Below, piece by piece: positions 1 to 11,813 of a DNA stretch of 64,000 nt; position 1 is the first letter of the stretch; every line of letters starts with the position of its first letter. Where the stretch lies: positions 19,054,410 to 19,118,409 of the forward strand of contig CM022667.1 of NCBI GenBank assembly GCA_012295275.1, written 5' to 3'. This DNA comes from Chrysomallon squamiferum. Lineage: Eukaryota > Mollusca > Gastropoda > Neomphalida > Peltospiridae. The notes under the pieces were generated by a model. The model ran no database searches. It was not told the DNA's origin and worked only from the letters and a program-made list of their open reading frames with translations. Made by a program: the position numbers and the translations under genes.

Positions 1-88
1 GACAGTCCACAAATATAAAACATTTTGGTTGTTTTAAATTAAAGTTGAATATCTGACTGGACAGAAGTACAGACAATAAATTACAAAC

Positions 89-197
89 TTTGTTTTGTGG
101 GTGTCAATCTCATCAAATATAGATTTTAGTTCTTCCTTTCCCATCACACCATCAGCAAAATACATGACAAACTCCTCCCAGCTGATGTAACCACTGT
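89..197 (-). CDS. NECAB: NECAB coding exon 3 (EF-hand loop and following helices)
   Basis: The acceptor TTTTCATTGCAG is followed by 109 nt in phase 1. They encode the rest of the EF loop (DSGYISWEE), then FVMYFADGV, KEELKSIF and DEIDTHKT. The exon ends in phase 2 before GTTTGT, a weak but usable donor. The next exon should begin by completing an AAN codon (Asn in the family). Confidence 0.85.
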
Positions 198-2159
198 CTG
201 CAATGAAAATCAAGTTTGCTTTGTTTCATGACACTACCAGGGCACACCAGTTAATTTTCAACCATTTGCAAAATTCATGATTTGTTCCTTCCAACTAATA
301 TAACGATTATTAACTGCAATCAGGAATAAAAAAGAAGTGGTTTTTTTTTTTTTTTTTTATAATGTAACTTTTGGAGTACAATATATTTCAAAGATCTTGT
401 TTTGTACTTGGTGACCACTCTTTGCTAATAATAAAGTAGAACAGTATAATAATATATTTTAAAGGAGTTATAGAAACTGATATTTTTACTGTTGTATTTG
501 TAATGATAGTTTCAACAATACCATGTAACACTGGTTATGTTTCATCTGTCAACTATTGTCAAAACATTTGGTATGTCCTGTCCTGCACGTAGCCCTTGAC
601 AGGAAACCTGCAACATTTTCCTGTTACTGCTATCAGTAACAATATTTATTATTAATTATTATACTTGATATAAGGTAAACAAATTCAGAATAGGAAATAG
701 GTTGATGGGCCACTGAACAGGATAGATCCCACAACTTAATGTTCCTCAGCAATTCAGCTGAAACTGCTCACCTTCTATTTTTCTTTCTTTCTTTTCTTTT
801 TTTTAATTTTATTTTTATATCATTATGTGTCAAAAGAAGTAAGTGTGCCGATGCAGGAGGTCACCTGATTGTTGTGAAACGTTTCTGCTTCTGTTTCCTC
901 ATTATTTTTATGTAATTTCAAAAACAACAAATATCATGACATACTATTCATATTCAGCTTCATCACATTATTCATTTTTGGACATGTCGTCTTTGATAAA
1001 CAACAGAGAATTAACAAATTTAGCATTTCAAAATGATCGTTGTGTGTCCAAGATAAGCTTACTTGAATCTTTAAATCATATATAAAAAATTCAAATTATG
1101 CATTTCTCTCATATTCTGACAAATTTTATGCAAATATTTAGGGCAGCAGACAGTTATTTTTGGATACCAAAATGAGTGGTGTTCTGAGCAAATGACACAA
1201 ATGAAAAGGATGAATCCACAGCTGATATCTTAAAAGTTTGATGTCTCATTTATTTTACTGAGTGACCGAGTATTTATGTGGCATAATACATGGAATATGG
1301 GGCATGATGCTTCTAAAGGTAACAAAAACTCTATTTTCAGATATAACTCATGCACACTGATTTTTTATTTTAATGAAACGTTAGATCTGTATAATGAAAA
1401 CAAAAGACAAATTAACATTAATTAATGTTATTAATTATCTGGTAACAAAATGTGAGCAAAATACTTGAATATGTAAAGTCCCCTACAATTCATCAGTCTT
1501 GAAAAAAATTTTTTTTATATATATTGGTTTAATTATGTTGCAAAATGAAATAAATCAGTTTCTCAGGAAAAACTCCTGCAATTTTTATTGCTATAAAAAT
1601 TCGTAACTTTTTTCGTATCAGCACTATCAAAGAGATCTTGGTGTCATTTTAATATGCATTTTTTTGCTATTTCTAATTTTATATAATGTTTTAGTAAAAT
1701 AATTTAATCACGTAGTGAAATACCTACTTTTAAATAATCAGCTAAAACAATAGTTATGTAAGAATGCATACATACCACTTTTATCAGCTCTTCTGAATAC
1801 CTGAAAGTAACAATATGCTAGTAACAATCCAAAGGTATAGACATTTTGAACAGACTGAAGACTATTAATTAGTATACAGACTGGAACTCACAGGGTATAA
1901 AATCATAATATCACTGACTAATTTTAAATTATGGTGTGAGATCCTAATATAAACAAATACAAATTAACATTTTTCTGAAAAGAAGCATAATTAACTAAAA
2001 CCGCATCAGTAAAAATGAGGCGAGAATATAACAAACAAATTCTTGATAATGGCATACATCAAGAAATATTGATGTTCCCTTTTCCTCAGAACTGGTTGTA
2101 GCCATTTCGGAATCCTTTGTTTCCGTGTTTTCTGAAGAAAATCGGTCGTTTCCGTACAT
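89..2159 (-). CDS. NECAB: NECAB-family N-terminal EF-hand calcium-binding protein, 5' part (three coding exons, runs off the left edge)
   Basis: Three exons join in frame: 2159-2058, 1800-1776 and 197-89. The joined peptide reads through ...GTSIFLD, VFRRADKS and DSGYISWEEF, then a YFADGV segment, KEEL, and IDTHKT. This is the hallmark order of NECAB1/2/3 (SIFLD, RRADK, an EF-hand loop, YFADGV, IDTH). The 12-residue EF loop is D-K-S-D-S-G-Y-I-S-W-E-E, with good calcium ligands at positions 1, 3, 5 and 12 and Gly at 6. Every junction has GT/AG; the donors are GTATGC, GTATGT and a weaker GTTTGT. The start at 2159 follows an in-frame TAA at 2162-2160; a second Met at 2105 is the alternative. The rest (second EF-hand, coiled coil, ABM domain in the family) lies outside the window. 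Known family members are neuronal calcium-binding adaptors. The assignment is from recalled family sequence, not a search. Confidence 0.85.
258..313 (-). pseudogene. Decayed duplicate of the NECAB EF-hand exon
   Basis: Read on the minus strand, an acceptor-like TGATTGCAG is followed by about 56 nt that parallel exon 3. Where the real exon has GYISWEEFVMYFADG, this copy reads RYISWKEQIMNFANG and then a TGA stop at 260-258. The phase matches exon 3 (one base carried in). It lies about 60 bp upstream of exon 3 in the gene. The shared Y-I-S-W, E, M, F-A and G residues at equal spacing argue against chance. I see no functional donor, so it reads as a tandem exon duplication that has decayed, or a poison exon. 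Confidence 0.6.
314..1775. other. NECAB intron 2, remainder
   Basis: AT-rich intronic sequence with poly(T) near 340-358 and no supportable coding region. Short ORFs here, including one at 843-1085 on the plus strand, show no domain or splice support. Confidence 0.6.
1776..1800 (-). CDS. NECAB: NECAB coding exon 2 (25-nt microexon)
   Basis: The acceptor TTACTTTCAG and the donor G|GTATGT flank 25 nt that encode VFRRADKS plus the first base of an Asp codon. It supplies the end of the incoming helix and the first three residues of the EF-hand loop. It enters in phase 0 and leaves in phase 1, so it fits exons 1 and 3 exactly. Confidence 0.85.
2058..2159 (-). CDS. NECAB: NECAB coding exon 1
   Basis: This exon encodes 34 residues, a hydrophilic Ser/Glu/Thr-rich start followed by the family motif GTSIFLD. 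It ends in phase 0 at GAT|GTATGC. The upstream Met (2159) sits directly after an in-frame stop codon; the Met at 2105 (ATGGCT) would remove 18 residues. Confidence 0.8.
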
Positions 2160-2487
2160 TTACGGCTGTTCGATTTGATTACTTGTGTTCTAATGTCACA
2201 TTTTATTTATTTTGTCTTAATTTTTGTTATTAGTTTTTCCTTCCCGTAAACTGTTAGTCATTAAATTTTATAAATTTTAAATAAAAAAATTCACGCTTTA
2301 CTGAATGTTTATAAAATAAAGAACCCATATTTCAGTATTTCGTTTTTCACTTTTGAATTTTTAAAGTATATAATTATTAAGCCTTGGTCCAGAAAACTGG
2401 AAAATCCAGGAATTTGTGTCCCCTCTGATCCCAAGATTGCTGGATAAGATGACCATAATTAGCATTAATAAACAGTATATATAAATA

Positions 2488-2539
<52 letters not shown>

Positions 2540-3032
2540 ATTTGGATGCGGGAACATTGCATTTTGAAATAATTATCAGAAGGAATGCACGTGTAGGTTA
2601 TTCACTTTTTGCAGAAAATTATGACTTAACAACATCAAAGAATGGACTGGGTTCTGCTTCAGTCATATTTTTAGAGCAACTGAGCAAAATCTGCATGTCA
2701 TGATCCATTATTCTGTTGCACCTGCGGTTTTTGAGAGAACTGTCTGACAGAGATAACTGAAACACAGCTTGACAAACATACAGAACAGCTGAAAGAATGG
2801 CTAATAAAACCATCTATTTTAAAACACGAGAGAAAGTCGAACAAATAAAATAATAGTAATATTATTAAAGTTTAACTTAAAAAATGATTTTGTTTTTTTT
2901 TGTTTTATAACATGATTTTAACTGTTTACTTTCGAGCGAACAACGGAAAATGTCGATAATTATCGAATGGTTTTTAAAATCTTCGGCATCAGCATTTTGT
3001 ATGAGACCGGTACCGTTGTCAGTGAAAACAAC
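2160..3032. promoter_or_regulatory. Putative bidirectional promoter between NECAB (-) and MORN1 (+)
   Basis: The two start codons are 873 bp apart and face away from each other, so this interval must hold both 5' UTRs and both promoters. It contains a (TA)n run at 2489-2537 and an ORF (2619-2813, minus) with no recognisable domain. The segments next to each start, about 2100-2200 and 2925-3030, have more G+C and CpG than the surroundings. No TATA box or other core element could be assigned with confidence. Confidence 0.5.
2489..2537. repeat. (TA)n microsatellite
   Basis: About 24 uninterrupted TA units lie in the NECAB/MORN1 intergenic region. Confidence 0.95.
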
Positions 3033-3096
3033 ATGGCGACCGACGCTGTGTATAAACCTGGTTATGTTGGGGAAACCAAGAATTTACTTCGTGAAG
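3033..3096 (+). CDS. MORN1: MORN1 exon 1
   Basis: It begins at AACATGGCG, a good Kozak-like context, and encodes MATDAVYKPGYVGETKNLLRE plus one base, followed by the donor GTGGGA. An in-frame ATG at 2967 with no intervening stop could add 22 residues; I prefer 3033 for its context. Confidence 0.7.
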
Positions 3097-3436
3097 GTGG
3101 GATTTGTAGATTGCTTTTCAAATAGAAATGTATTGATAAATCTCCATGTATATTGACGTCCAATATTAAATATTGTTACGCACATTTAAATATAATCTTT
3201 TTATATTTTTATTGGTTGAAGTGCGATAACAAGTTGGGTCAAGTGGGGTGCCCTAAGGACAAGTACTAGTTCTAAAGGAAAAATGATACAGAATTAATAT
3301 ATTTATAATTTAAGTAAATTGTCAGTAAACAAAACATGAAAAATTTGTTGATATGCAATTAAATTTTAATATAATATTTATTTTGCTTTAAATAAATTAA
3401 ATATAAATTTCCTCTCATTAGTTTTTGAACTTTTTT

Positions 3437-3487
<51 letters not shown>

Positions 3488-3524
3488 GCATTAATATTGT
3501 TAATTTTTCATTCATTCATAGTAA

Positions 3525-3620
<96 letters not shown>

Positions 3621-4168
3621 TTCATTCATTCATTCATTCATATAACATTTATTGTGTTTCTTGTTTCATTTTTTCATTAATAAAATATTTTACTTTTACT
3701 TTAGGTCATGGAGTTTATATTTATGAGAACCAGTATTTCCGATATGAAGGAACATGGAAAAATGGGAAAAAACATGGTAGCATAAAAATATTTTGTTTAT
3801 GTTCTTTTCTAGTTCACATTAATAAAGTCTAAACAGATATTCTGTATTATTTCAAAATTCAAACAACATTTCAAAACATCTTACAATTGTATTTATCGTA
3901 TTATATAATCACAGTAGTTAGGTTACTAAGGAAAAGTAGGTCTTTCTATCAATCCTCTTCAAGTTTCAGCTTTGTTATTTGCTGTCAAAACCAGTGCCAT
4001 GAAACTGTAATATTCTCTATTCATATTAAAACCATTTCTATGCAGCCTCTACATTTCACATTCCACATATGTGACACATTATAACTGTTATTATAAATAT
4101 CTTATGAGTACCATTAATATTCATTAATTTTATAATTAATTATTTTTTTAAATTCATTTTTATTTGTT

Positions 4169-4203
<35 letters not shown>

Positions 4204-4941
4204 TATATTTATTTATTTATTTATTTTAAGGCAGTTTACAGGTAAATAAGTATATAATTTAAATATTAATTTTATAAAGCACTTTAATTTGATAAAGTAA
4301 TTTTTAAATATATGTATATATATATATATATATATTAAAGACAATTTGTATGTAAATAATTATATAACTCCAACAATTATATAATTCAGTTATTAATTTT
4401 ATGAAATATATTAATTTGAAGCAGTGCATAATTTAACCTCTATATTAATTTTATAAAGCACTTAAAATCGAGAAAGTTAATTTATAAATAAAATACATTT
4501 CTGAAGGTCATGGCAAACTGCTGATGCAGGATGGCACATTCTATGAAGGTCAGTTTATTAATGGGGAAATAACTGGACATGGTTACAAATTCTTTGCTGC
4601 AACCAAGGCCAGATACACAGGGCAGTTTTTAAATGGGGAACTTGAAGGTTATGGAATTATGCATTATGATGATGGGACCCAATATGAGGGAGAGTGGCAT
4701 CAAAACAGAAAAACAGGTATATTAGATTAACAAGGATATCTTTAACTTTTTATATTTTCTTATAGTAAATGTATTTATTTATTTATTTATTTATTTAATT
4801 ACATTATTTAATTTTTTATTATATATTTATGGGGCAATAAAACAAATATGTAATGATGATATTTATTTTCAGAATGTTTCACAATTTGTTTATTATTAAG
4901 GCTGGAGTTGTTAGTTCATAAAGTAAAATGTTTACAAACAT

Positions 4942-4978
<37 letters not shown>

Positions 4979-7173
4979 AAGTGATAAACAAAACAAAAAA
5001 TATTTCAATTAATTTTATTTCAATTAATATTTTATTTTTATCAGATCACTGTGTACATGTTTATTTATTTATTTATTTTTTTATTTATTATTATTACAAT
5101 TTAAAAAACATATTTATTTTTACTTCAGGTATGGGTGTTATGAAACTTGCAGAAGGAACTTACAAAGGCTGTTTTCAAGCTCATCGAAGAAATGGCCAGG
5201 GTTCATTGGCTTATGAGTAAGTACAACATCTATGTGTATTTATTTTAACACAGTAAACATTTCTTAGTGTTCATTTGTTTCTAAAACCACAGATTTTGTA
5301 TGAGGTATGTTTTTAAAAAAAAAAATCATAGTGTAATATAATACTTTCACTTTTTTTTTAAATATCCATACCAAAAAGTAACCGGACTTTGAAATATATC
5401 TGTATTTAGATTGATTTCATTTGTCACATTTTCATTTTTACCAAGTACTAGATATTTTTATTATCTGTGTAATTAATATTAGTTAGTGTTGTGTGATGTC
5501 TATTTCTGTTTGAATTAATTATTGTTTTAAAATTTATTTCCAATTGTAAAGAAATAATAATAATAATGAATGATGATGATGATGATGATGATAAAGATGA
5601 TTATAATGATGATGATGATGTTGATGATGTTATATTTGAGTAATTAACATTGTTTTGTTACCAAATTAAACTTGTAATTTGTATTATATTTGTATAATTG
5701 ATGATAATGAAAAAATTAAAAAATAATTTTTAAAAAATTAAATCTTTTAATATTTCTACCTAGAATATAACTTGGACTGGATTTTGATTTCTATTGCTCA
5801 TTTTTCATTTTAAATTTTAAGTCCATTTATTTACATTTTATTAGATATGCTGCTGCATAGATATGTAACTGTTTGCATATGAATTAACAATGAAAACTTT
5901 TTTTTAACATAAATTGATGGTAGCACTTCATTAACATTCTTACTCCTCATCTCCAGTGTAGCATGATTATTTTTAATTTTACAATTCTGTAAAAAAAAAA
6001 GAAGAAAAAGGAAAACATTTGTTTTTCATATAAGTCCAGAAATAAAATAATAACTTCACAGTATAAATAATTTATTGAGATCATTTATTTATATAAGTAT
6101 AATAGTATCACTAAAGATGCATTAAAAAATATATTGAAAATAAAATAAAACATATTAAACTCATTAAGATAATATGTCCATTAATTTGGTTTATTGAAAA
6201 GTTTGTTATAACAACACAATTCTGTCTTGTGTATTAATTATGGATTATTATTAACACCATCATCACATTATTATCATCATCATCATCAACATCAGTATTA
6301 TTATCATCATCATCAGGTATTTACTTAGTGAATAGATTAATGAGGTTTCTCTGTGTTTTTAGAATTAATTAGTTTATGTAGGCTACACCTGACTAACAGT
6401 ATTAATCAAGGATTATTGAAATTAATGAACTACAAAATAAATATATTATTAAATCAGAAAAGAAAAGAAAAAAGAAACCTGCTGAAAATCAAATTAATGT
6501 GAAAAACATGTAACTTTCTATACAAGACAACAACTAAAGAAAAAATAAAGGAGTTATGTGACATTTTATTTAAAAATTGTTTTAAAAAGATTGAAAATCA
6601 GTATGAAAGTTTTGCAAGTATAAATAATAAAAGTGAAATTAAAAGAAACCATAATAATATAGTAATAATAAAACTAGTAGTAGCAATCTAATAATAATAG
6701 TAATAATAAAACTAGTAGTAGCAGTTCTAATAATAATAGTAATAACAGTAATATTAATAACAACAATTTATGTATTTGTTAATGATGGATTTTTTGAAAA
6801 CTTTGTTGCACATATATTGTGTGGTATGTTATCTACTTTTTCACAAATGCAGTAGTACATAACAAAAACTAGATATTGTAAAGTTTTATAAAACTGTCAT
6901 TCAACAAGTTGATGAATTATTTATATTAAAGACATTACAGAAATTATAAAATTATGTAATAATTATGAATGTTCTAATTGTGTGATGTTTTTCTTTGAAG
7001 GAATGTATATAAAACTCTCAGGTATTTGTAATACTATGGTAAACTTTATATATGCTTGTTGCTAGCTTTTTCAACCCACAAATATCCTAACCTTACCCTC
7101 TCCTCTCCCAGTTAGTGCATGTCCATTTTGTTTTTGTTGTAATGTACAAATCATACATATCAAGTTATCATTA

Positions 7174-7225
<52 letters not shown>

Positions 7226-10200
7226 AATGTAAAAACAAATTAAAAAAAATAAAATGAATTCAATTATATTTATAATATTTGGCAACATTTTATTTCTATC
7301 TGTGTAAATTATTTTTATGATACAAAAAACAAAACAAAAACAAACAAACATAACATGCACAAAAACAAAAAAAACAAAAAATAACAAGAAACAACAACAA
7401 CATCCACATCAGCCCCCCCCAAAAAAGAAAACAATGATGATGAATGTAACATTTCAAATTGTTTTGTTAGCACAATCTAATATTGGTCCTCAATTTCTTT
7501 TTCCAAGTTAGTAAATATTCAAAAACAATAATATGTTGCAAATATTCATTAGTTTGGTATCCTAATTTATTTTATTTCAAAACTCTCATGAGTAAAAAAA
7601 AAAAAAAAAAAAATGTGATTCAACATCTAATGATTTAGTTAGAAAAAAAATGAATTAAAAAGTTAAATAATTAAGAATGTGAAATAGTTTTCTTAAATTC
7701 AACCCACACAGAAAAAAGAAACCAAAAGGAGTATTTTGAAATAAAGAATAAAAAGTAAAAAAAATAAAATTGATATCATATATATTTATTTATTGACACC
7801 AGAATGTATCTATTTAATATTTGCATGTAAACACATTACTTAATTTACAATTCTAATGTAAACTTCCACAAGGCACATACCTGCATGTTAGATCTTCCCG
7901 GATAAAATTATGTAAAAGCAGACTCTCCCCATTTTATTTATTTATTTATCTAAATGTTTTGATAAAATAGCAATTTAATTGCCACAGTTACTTAGAAAAC
8001 CTAATATATAAACACACACACACACACACACACATTTATATAAAATAACAAGAAATGTAAAGTAAGTAAAATTATTGAATAAACTATTCAGAAACTAAAA
8101 AAAGTAGAGTTTATTATCTAAATAAAAGTGGCACTATAGCTTTCATTTTTCATAAACACTAAAGTTAAGAAATCTTTAAAAAAATTATTTGTTAAAAAAA
8201 AAAGTAATAAATAATAATAATAATAAAAAAAATCTAAGAAAATGAAATAAATTGATAAGTAAATAAATACACAATAAACTGTGTCAGTCAATTAGAACTG
8301 AAGAAACAAGTTTTTAGATTGTTGTATTTAAGTTTAATTTTTGATACATGCTGAATTAAGATATGAATAATTTGTTTTTGAATTATAATAAGTATTATTT
8401 TATAAGTTACTAATTCATTAGCAAGTCTGTTGTTGAAAAGAGAGTGTCTGCTTTTTTTGCTTGTTTTATAATGCATCTTTACAAATGTTATTCCCTAAAT
8501 ACTGCTTATAATAGTGTGGTAACCTTTGTCTATCATTTAACATGTTATATGTTTTGTAGAATATATCATCCTTTATAGCCTATTGTTTAGTTTATGTATA
8601 CTTAGACTTAGTTGTACGGAAATAGTTTTTTGTTTTGTATATCATATATAAACAAATTACTTAAATTTTGTCATTTTATTTTTACAATCTTAACTTGGTA
8701 CTTGACTTATAATTTTTTTTTTTTTTTATCAAGAACTTCTACAAGAAATAAATACTAACTGATTATAGATATATCTAGTCATAATGAAATGGTAGTAACT
8801 GAGACAAATATTTATATCATACAAATTTTCATTCTGCTTTTTGTACATTGTTATATTTTCATAAAGAGTGGTAAATGTGTGGTTTGTCCAAAGCACAAAT
8901 TATTCATACTAAAACACAGCTGATACAAGTAAACAGCTGACTAGGTTTTGGTTATTTGTTGTAAATTAACTATGTGAGGGAAAACTACTAATTCATGTTG
9001 CATGTTAAAAAGGTGATGGTGCATGACAGAGTATTGTGTTTTGTGTGTGTTTGTCACTCATAAAGGCTGCCTAATGTTTTGTTATTAACCCTTATAAAAA
9101 AAAATAAAAAATAAAATAAATATAAATAAATGAAAGTAAAAGATAAATTAAAATTAAAAATTAATTATGTTAATTCAGTATAAAATAATACATTTAAATT
9201 TTATTATTTTTAATTTAATTTTTATTTTTTTAAAGTATAATTGTAAAATGCAATGATTGTTTGGCACCATTTTCTCCCAAATTACATATGAATATTAATT
9301 ACTGTTTAATTAATGAGTTCATGTTTTAAATTAATTTAATGAGATGTAATTTAGAGAAATAATTGATTTTCATTTAATTTTTATTTTAATTTCATTATCA
9401 TTATTTTATTTGTAGAAATGGTGACTACTATAAAGGTTATTGGGTCATGGACAAGAGACAAGGTCATGGCCGTCTTGTGTGTGCTGATGGTACAGTGTAT
9501 GAGGTATGGTACAGTTAGTAGTATCATTGTGTCTGTATCTGCAGTCAAATGTATGTTTCATATGAGTGTATCAGTTTGTGCATTATATATAGATATGTCC
9601 AAGTGTATGTTTGTTTTTATGTGCTGATGTATTTTTAGTTGTCTGTATGTTTTATTTTGTTAGATGCATTTAGTTGTGTATGTTCATGTGTCTGTATTGT
9701 CAAATGTATTTTAATTGTGTTTATGCATGTGTTTGTATGAAGAGATGTGTTTTTGCGTATGTGTGTGTTTGTGTGTTTGTGTGTAATGTGTGTGTTTGTT
9801 TGTGTGTCAGCTTTAAACTATCTAAACAAAATATAATTTTTTCTTTCTGTCTTTTTTTTTCTCTCTTTCTTTCTATATTTTTATTTTATTTTATTATTAT
9901 TATTATTATAATTATTTTTTTTTTTTTTACCTGTGTGCTATTGTAAAATGCAGGTTAAAACAAACAGTGTGACATGTATTTCAGGGCCAGTGGTACAATG
10001 ACTTGTTTCACGGGGATGGTTTCATGGAGCATGCGTCTGGGATCCTGTACTCGGGCCAGTGGGTGAACGGCTTGCCTGTGAGGATGGCAGCAAAGATAGT
10101 CATAACTAACGAAACCTCCGAGATCGATATCAAACAGGGCGAAACCTTCTCCATCTCCGTGGAGGTGAGAGATGGAGCAGATGAATTAGTAGAAGGTAAA

Positions 10201-11350
10201 TAAATAAAGAAACAAGTGCATCCACACACACACACACGCATGCACACACATCCATACCCACTCTTACCCATACCCATACCAACACACATACATAAACACA
10301 TGCATGCACACACAAACAAAGGACAATTCCACAAACAGATAATGATATATACACACATAAATATAATTATTTTTTTATTTTTTTATTTGCTTCACAAAAT
10401 GTATTTTTCTATCATAACAGTGCTATATTCTTTGTTTTTTTAGATCAAGGGAGAGAACTACAGATCACTGCTGGTTTTAAATACTATGCTCCAGTTGGTG
10501 TAGGTGATTCTGCCTTGTTTGACATGATAGAAGACATGGAAGAAAAACCTATCAGTACACCATTGTATGTTGTTTTTTTTTTTTTATTAGACATGTGTCA
10601 ACAATGCTTTAAATGCGATGAAATCTTCAATGTTTTTGTGTATATTTTAACCTGATTAAACCTTAATAATTATGTAATAATAATGTTGAGTATATATGTA
10701 CTGAGCATTCAATTTAATATTATTTAAACAATGTTTTATGCTAAGGATTATTAATAATATTTTGATTTTTTTTAAAGTATATGTAAATGATTTATTAATC
10801 TTTGAATTTTTTTATTTGTTCCACTGATATGTCAGGAAAGTATCTTTTATGTTTACAATGAGAGAAAAACACACATCACAATCCTGCAAATGAAAATTAT
10901 TGCCTTAGCAACTGTTAAAATATATTCATGTAATATTTTAAAGTCATCACTTTAGACATACAAATTTTTGTTTAGTTTTATTAAAACTGTGGTTATTATT
11001 TTATTTGCTAATGACAGCAGTGTTTTAATTTAAAATAACATGAATGCAGACAAATTAATTTTAATTCAAAACATTTTAATCGCCAATAGCTTTAGTGGAA
11101 AATAATTTTTTGGCTCAAATGAATATTCAGACCAAGCAGGAGAAATTTGTATGTCAGAAAAACGGAGTGTGTAATGCACCAATACATGTCTGCTGAATAA
11201 CATATAAATAAATAAATAATTATTATGTTTAATTAAAATAAAAAATATATGTAGATATGAGTTTGTGGAATTGTCTATTTTGTGTGTATCTGTGTGTGTG
11301 TTTATGTGTGTGTGTTGTTTGTGTGTGTATATGTGTTCTGTGTTGTGTGT

Positions 11351-11421
<71 letters not shown>

Positions 11422-11470
11422 TGTGTGTCTGTGCGTGTCTGTGCATGTGTCTGTGTGTGTGTGTGTGTGT

Positions 11471-11507
<37 letters not shown>

Positions 11508-11526
11508 TGTGCGTGTGTCTGTGCAT

Positions 11527-11613
<87 letters not shown>

Positions 11614-11652
11614 TGTGTGTCTGTGTGTGTGTGTGTGTGTGTGTCTGTGTGT

Positions 11653-11701
<49 letters not shown>

Positions 11702-11760
11702 TGTGTGTGTGTGTGTGTGTTACTGTGTGTCTGTGTGTGAGTGTGTGTGTGGGTGATTGT

Positions 11761-11813
<53 letters not shown>

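Larger units (their letters stand above)
5217..9415 (+). other. MORN1 intron 4 (4.2 kb)
   Basis: Very AT-rich. It holds (GAT)n near 5571-5629, a 38-39 bp tandem duplication at 6661-6737, (AAT)n at 7174-7221, (CA)n near 8010-8034, and many homopolymer runs. No supportable gene was seen on either strand. Confidence 0.7.

Noticed and set aside
2619-2813. A 64-residue minus-strand ORF upstream of NECAB
   Set aside because: It lies upstream of the in-frame stop before the NECAB start and has no family resemblance.
3425-3832. A 135-residue ORF with poly-Ile and poly-Leu
   Set aside because: It is a translation of (AAT)n and (ATT)n repeats that runs into the real MORN1 exon 2; only 3705-3776 is coding.
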